From contig JAQYWJ010000134.1 in assembly GCA_030145005.1 (NCBI GenBank), positions 1 through 6,252 on the forward strand: DNA of 6,252 nt. Direction: 5' to 3'. Below are positions 4,154 through 6,252 of the stretch, in pieces. Each line of letters starts with the position of its first letter. Positions within the stretch are counted from its first letter, which is position 1. The DNA is from Desulfobacter sp. Lineage in GTDB: Bacteria; Desulfobacterota; Desulfobacteria; Desulfobacterales; Desulfobacteraceae. The position numbers and the translations under genes were made by a program. The notes beneath the pieces were generated by a model. It saw only the letters and a program-made list of their open reading frames with translations. It was not told the origin of the DNA and ran no database searches.

Positions 4154-6252
4154 ACCGGGATATTCTCCTTTTTTTCCAGGACCGACGAATTCAAAATAAC
4201 ATGGATCTGTGTTCCCTTGAGTCCTGTATCAATGTTGAACTGCGCATCAATGATTTTAGCCCGGTAGGCCATAATCTGCAAGCCAATACCCCGGCCCGAA
4301 GGCTCAGGATCAATGCCGGTACCATTGTCCGTCACCTTCAAATGGATCAGACCATCTGCCGCATCCCGGGTCAAAGAAATTTCTATCCGGTCGCAGTTTG
4401 AATGTTTAACCGCGTTGTTCACGGCTTCCCTTGCAATATGGTAAAGATGAATGGCACAGGACTCTTCCAGAATATCCACACCCTCGTCCATGCGGTATGC
4501 AAACCGGATACCGGGATAATAGGCAAACTGATCGGCAATTTCTTCCAGGGCAGACTGAAATCCATGGCTGACCAGATGGACCGGGCAAAGGCCCCTGGCA
4601 AGTTGCCGGGTCTTTTCCACGGCATCTTCCATGAGCACACCCATTTTCCGGGCAAGGTCTGCGGCGGGATCATGCCGGGATTTAAGATCTTCCCGGATCA
4701 CGGCTGCCAGGCCTGAAATGCCGATGAGATGGGGACAAAGATCGTCGTGAAGCTCCTGGCCGATGTTCATCCGTTCCCGGTCCCCGGCCTGCATCACCTG
4801 TTTTTCAAGATTTTTGGACCGGGTAATATCCCTTAAAATGATAATACTGCCGGCCAGTTTTCCTTGGGCATCAAAGGCCGACGCCCCGGATATGCTGACA
4901 TTCACCACCCTGCCATCCTTTGTCAGTCTACGGGTTTCAACATTGAATATGCCCTGCCCCACCCGAACCTGGTGAATCATGACTTTTGTTTCAGGCCAGC
5001 ATGCCTCGGGTACAAAATGGTCCATTTTTCTACCTTTGCACTCTTCCAAGGACCAGCCAAACACCCGGGTAAAGGCGGGATTGATATAAATCACCCGGCC
5101 TTCCATGTCATAATTGACAATGGGATCCGGGGCTGCTTCCATGAGCTGATAGTAACGCACCCGGCTTTCGTTTCTGGCCTGTTCTGCCATCCGGCGCCCC
5201 CGGATTTCATCCTTTAACTCCTGGTGGGTGGTTTCAAGCTGGTCCATGAACCGGTTAAAATACCGGGCAAGCTGGCCCACCTCGTCCCCGGAGCGGCGCT
5301 TCATCCTGGTGGAGTAATCCCCTGCCGTGGCCGTGCTGAACCGGGCCATGAGCTGGCGAAGCGGTGTGGTAATGGTCCGGCTGATGCCAAAGGTCACGGC
5401 CAGCATGATGCAAAAAAACAGCAGGGAGATGCCTAAAAATACGTTGCGGATGGTTTTTAACGGCTGGTAAAGCTCATCCAGGTAGGATGATGACGCCACA
5501 ATCCACTGGTATTCGGGAATATAATTGAAGATCACCAATTTTTTGCGTGCCCGGTTCTCCCCGGGATTTTTCCAATAGTAAACAGACCGGCCCTTTTTGC
5601 GTTGCATCATGTCTTTGAGATATTGATCGGGCAGTTCGGGGGTCTGAAAAATATTAACATCCTGCAGGGCCGGATGGATGATGGCCCGGCCGTTTCTGTC
5701 AAAGACAAAGGCATAACCGCTTTGCCCGAATTTTAAGGAGAGGATACTCTGCCTGAAATCCTGGACATTGACAAGTCTGATGAATTCGGACCGGTAGGCC
5801 GAGGCGGCAATGATCCAGTCCCAGGGTTCAAAATGGGCCATGTAAAGGGCTTTAGGCCGAAGATTTTCTTCCTCGGGATTTTTCCAGTCATACTCCAGAT
5901 AGCCCTGCTTTTTTTCCATCATCTGCCGGACAAAGGCGTGTTCAGCCACGTTGGTGCCCATGAGTTCGGCTCTCGGGTGTACGGCCACATCCCCGTTGCT
6001 GTCCAGGCAGTAAAGATAGCCCGATGTCCCTATGGTCTGGCTTAAAATCACTTCAGCCGCCCTTTTGCGGGCATCCTCCCGGGAAATGGTACCGGCCAGG
6101 GCTCTTTGGTACAGGTCGGTCAGTATGTCCAGATTCTTTTCCGCCACGGCCCGCAGATGATTTTTAATGGAGACATTCACAGACGTATTGACCATGTTGT
6201 AAATCATGGCGGTGGTATTGGTCAGCTCGCTTTCAATGCGGTCCTCAATATT
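4150..6252 (-). CDS. Membrane sensor histidine kinase with tandem Cache domains, HAMP, PAS, HisKA_3 and HATPase (N-terminus cut by right edge)
   Basis: The frame is open to the right edge (700 visible residues), and the 15 residues before the Met at 6207 continue it naturally, so the true start and the first membrane helix lie outside the window. Numbered from the first visible residue: two related Cache units, the first with SGYLYCLDSNG...HP (77-93) and WDWIIAAS (144-151), the second with SGYAFVFDRNG...HP (178-194) and YQWIVASS (248-255); a membrane helix (269-290); HAMP (about 291-345); a PAS domain (about 367-477); a HisKA_3 domain with phospho-acceptor His502 in ELHDDL; and an ATPase domain with N-box REAVNNAVKHS (608-618), DNGTGI (642-647) and GRGIGL (653-658). 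It should sense an extracytoplasmic small molecule, through the Cache pair, and perhaps a cytoplasmic cue through PAS. It then phosphorylates the overlapping NarL-type regulator downstream. Ligand unknown; Cache domains of this kind often bind organic acids or amino acids. Confidence 0.95.
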   Translation of the reverse strand, partial: NIEDRIESELTNTTAMIYNMVNTSVNVSIKNHLRAVAEKNLDILTDLYQRALAGTISREDARKRAAEVILSQTIGTSGYLYCLDSNGDVAVHPRAELMGTNVAEHAFVRQMMEKKQGYLEYDWKNPEEENLRPKALYMAHFEPWDWIIAASAYRSEFIRLVNVQDFRQSILSLKFGQSGYAFVFDRNGRAIIHPALQDVNIFQTPELPDQYLKDMMQRKKGRSVYYWKNPGENRARKKLVIFNYIPEYQWIVASSSYLDELYQPLKTIRNVFLGISLLFFCIMLAVTFGISRTITTPLRQLMARFSTATAGDYSTRMKRRSGDEVGQLARYFNRFMDQLETTHQELKDEIRGRRMAEQARNESRVRYYQLMEAAPDPIVNYDMEGRVIYINPAFTRVFGWSLEECKGRKMDHFVPEACWPETKVMIHQVRVGQGIFNVETRRLTKDGRVVNVSISGASAFDAQGKLAGSIIILRDITRSKNLEKQVMQAGDRERMNIGQELHDDLCPHLIGISGLAAVIREDLKSRHDPAADLARKMGVLMEDAVEKTRQLARGLCPVHLVSHGFQSALEEIADQFAYYPGIRFAYRMDEGVDILEESCAIHLYHIAREAVNNAVKHSNCDRIEISLTRDAADGLIHLKVTDNGTGIDPEPSGRGIGLQIMAYRAKIIDAQFNIDTGLKGTQIHVILNSSVLEKKENIPV

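Overview
The window holds five protein genes, all on the minus strand, at roughly 50 % GC. Read in the direction of transcription (high to low coordinates) they are: a sensor histidine kinase cut by the right edge (4150-6252), its NarL/FixJ-type response regulator (3488-4153, overlapping the kinase stop by 4 nt), an AMP-forming acyl-CoA synthetase (1590-3200), the thiazole-salvage kinase ThiM (236-1105), and the first 40 codons of a probable Nramp-type metal transporter cut by the left edge (1-120). The protein style (CoA ligase of the AlkK/DmdB/plant-AAE kind, two-Cache HisKA_3 kinase, ThiM behind a TPP riboswitch) suggests a Gram-negative anaerobe, most likely Desulfobacterota (Desulfobacter/Desulfobacula-like). 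That assignment is an inference from style, not from any marker gene.

There are three transcription blocks. The kinase/regulator pair forms a translationally coupled unit whose promoter lies outside the window. The acyl-CoA synthetase has its own predicted promoter (3313-3340) and a perfect AAGGAG ribosome site, and ends at a strong GC-rich hairpin (1536-1566). Just past that hairpin, a TTGACA promoter (1486-1514) drives a long leader of about 370 nt containing a clear TPP (THI-box) riboswitch (1380-1464) and then thiM. The Nramp-like gene follows thiM after 115 nt, with no convincing terminator between, so it may be co-transcribed and under thiamine control.

The most unusual feature is a 95-nt sequence present twice in the same orientation (1239-1333 and 3216-3310), about 90 % identical without gaps. 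Each copy lies in the 5' leader of an unrelated gene (thiM, acyl-CoA synthetase). As minus-strand RNA it folds almost completely: a bulged stem, a four-pair stem capped by a GAAA tetraloop, and a long bulged hairpin, plus a competing 5' hairpin that would exclude the first stem. Eight of the nine differences between copies fall in loops or a bulge, or keep or add a pair. It is either a dispersed structured repeat or an undescribed cis-acting leader RNA. I do not recognise it as a known riboswitch family.

The remaining genes look ordinary. Functional links between the blocks are not demonstrated by the sequence.
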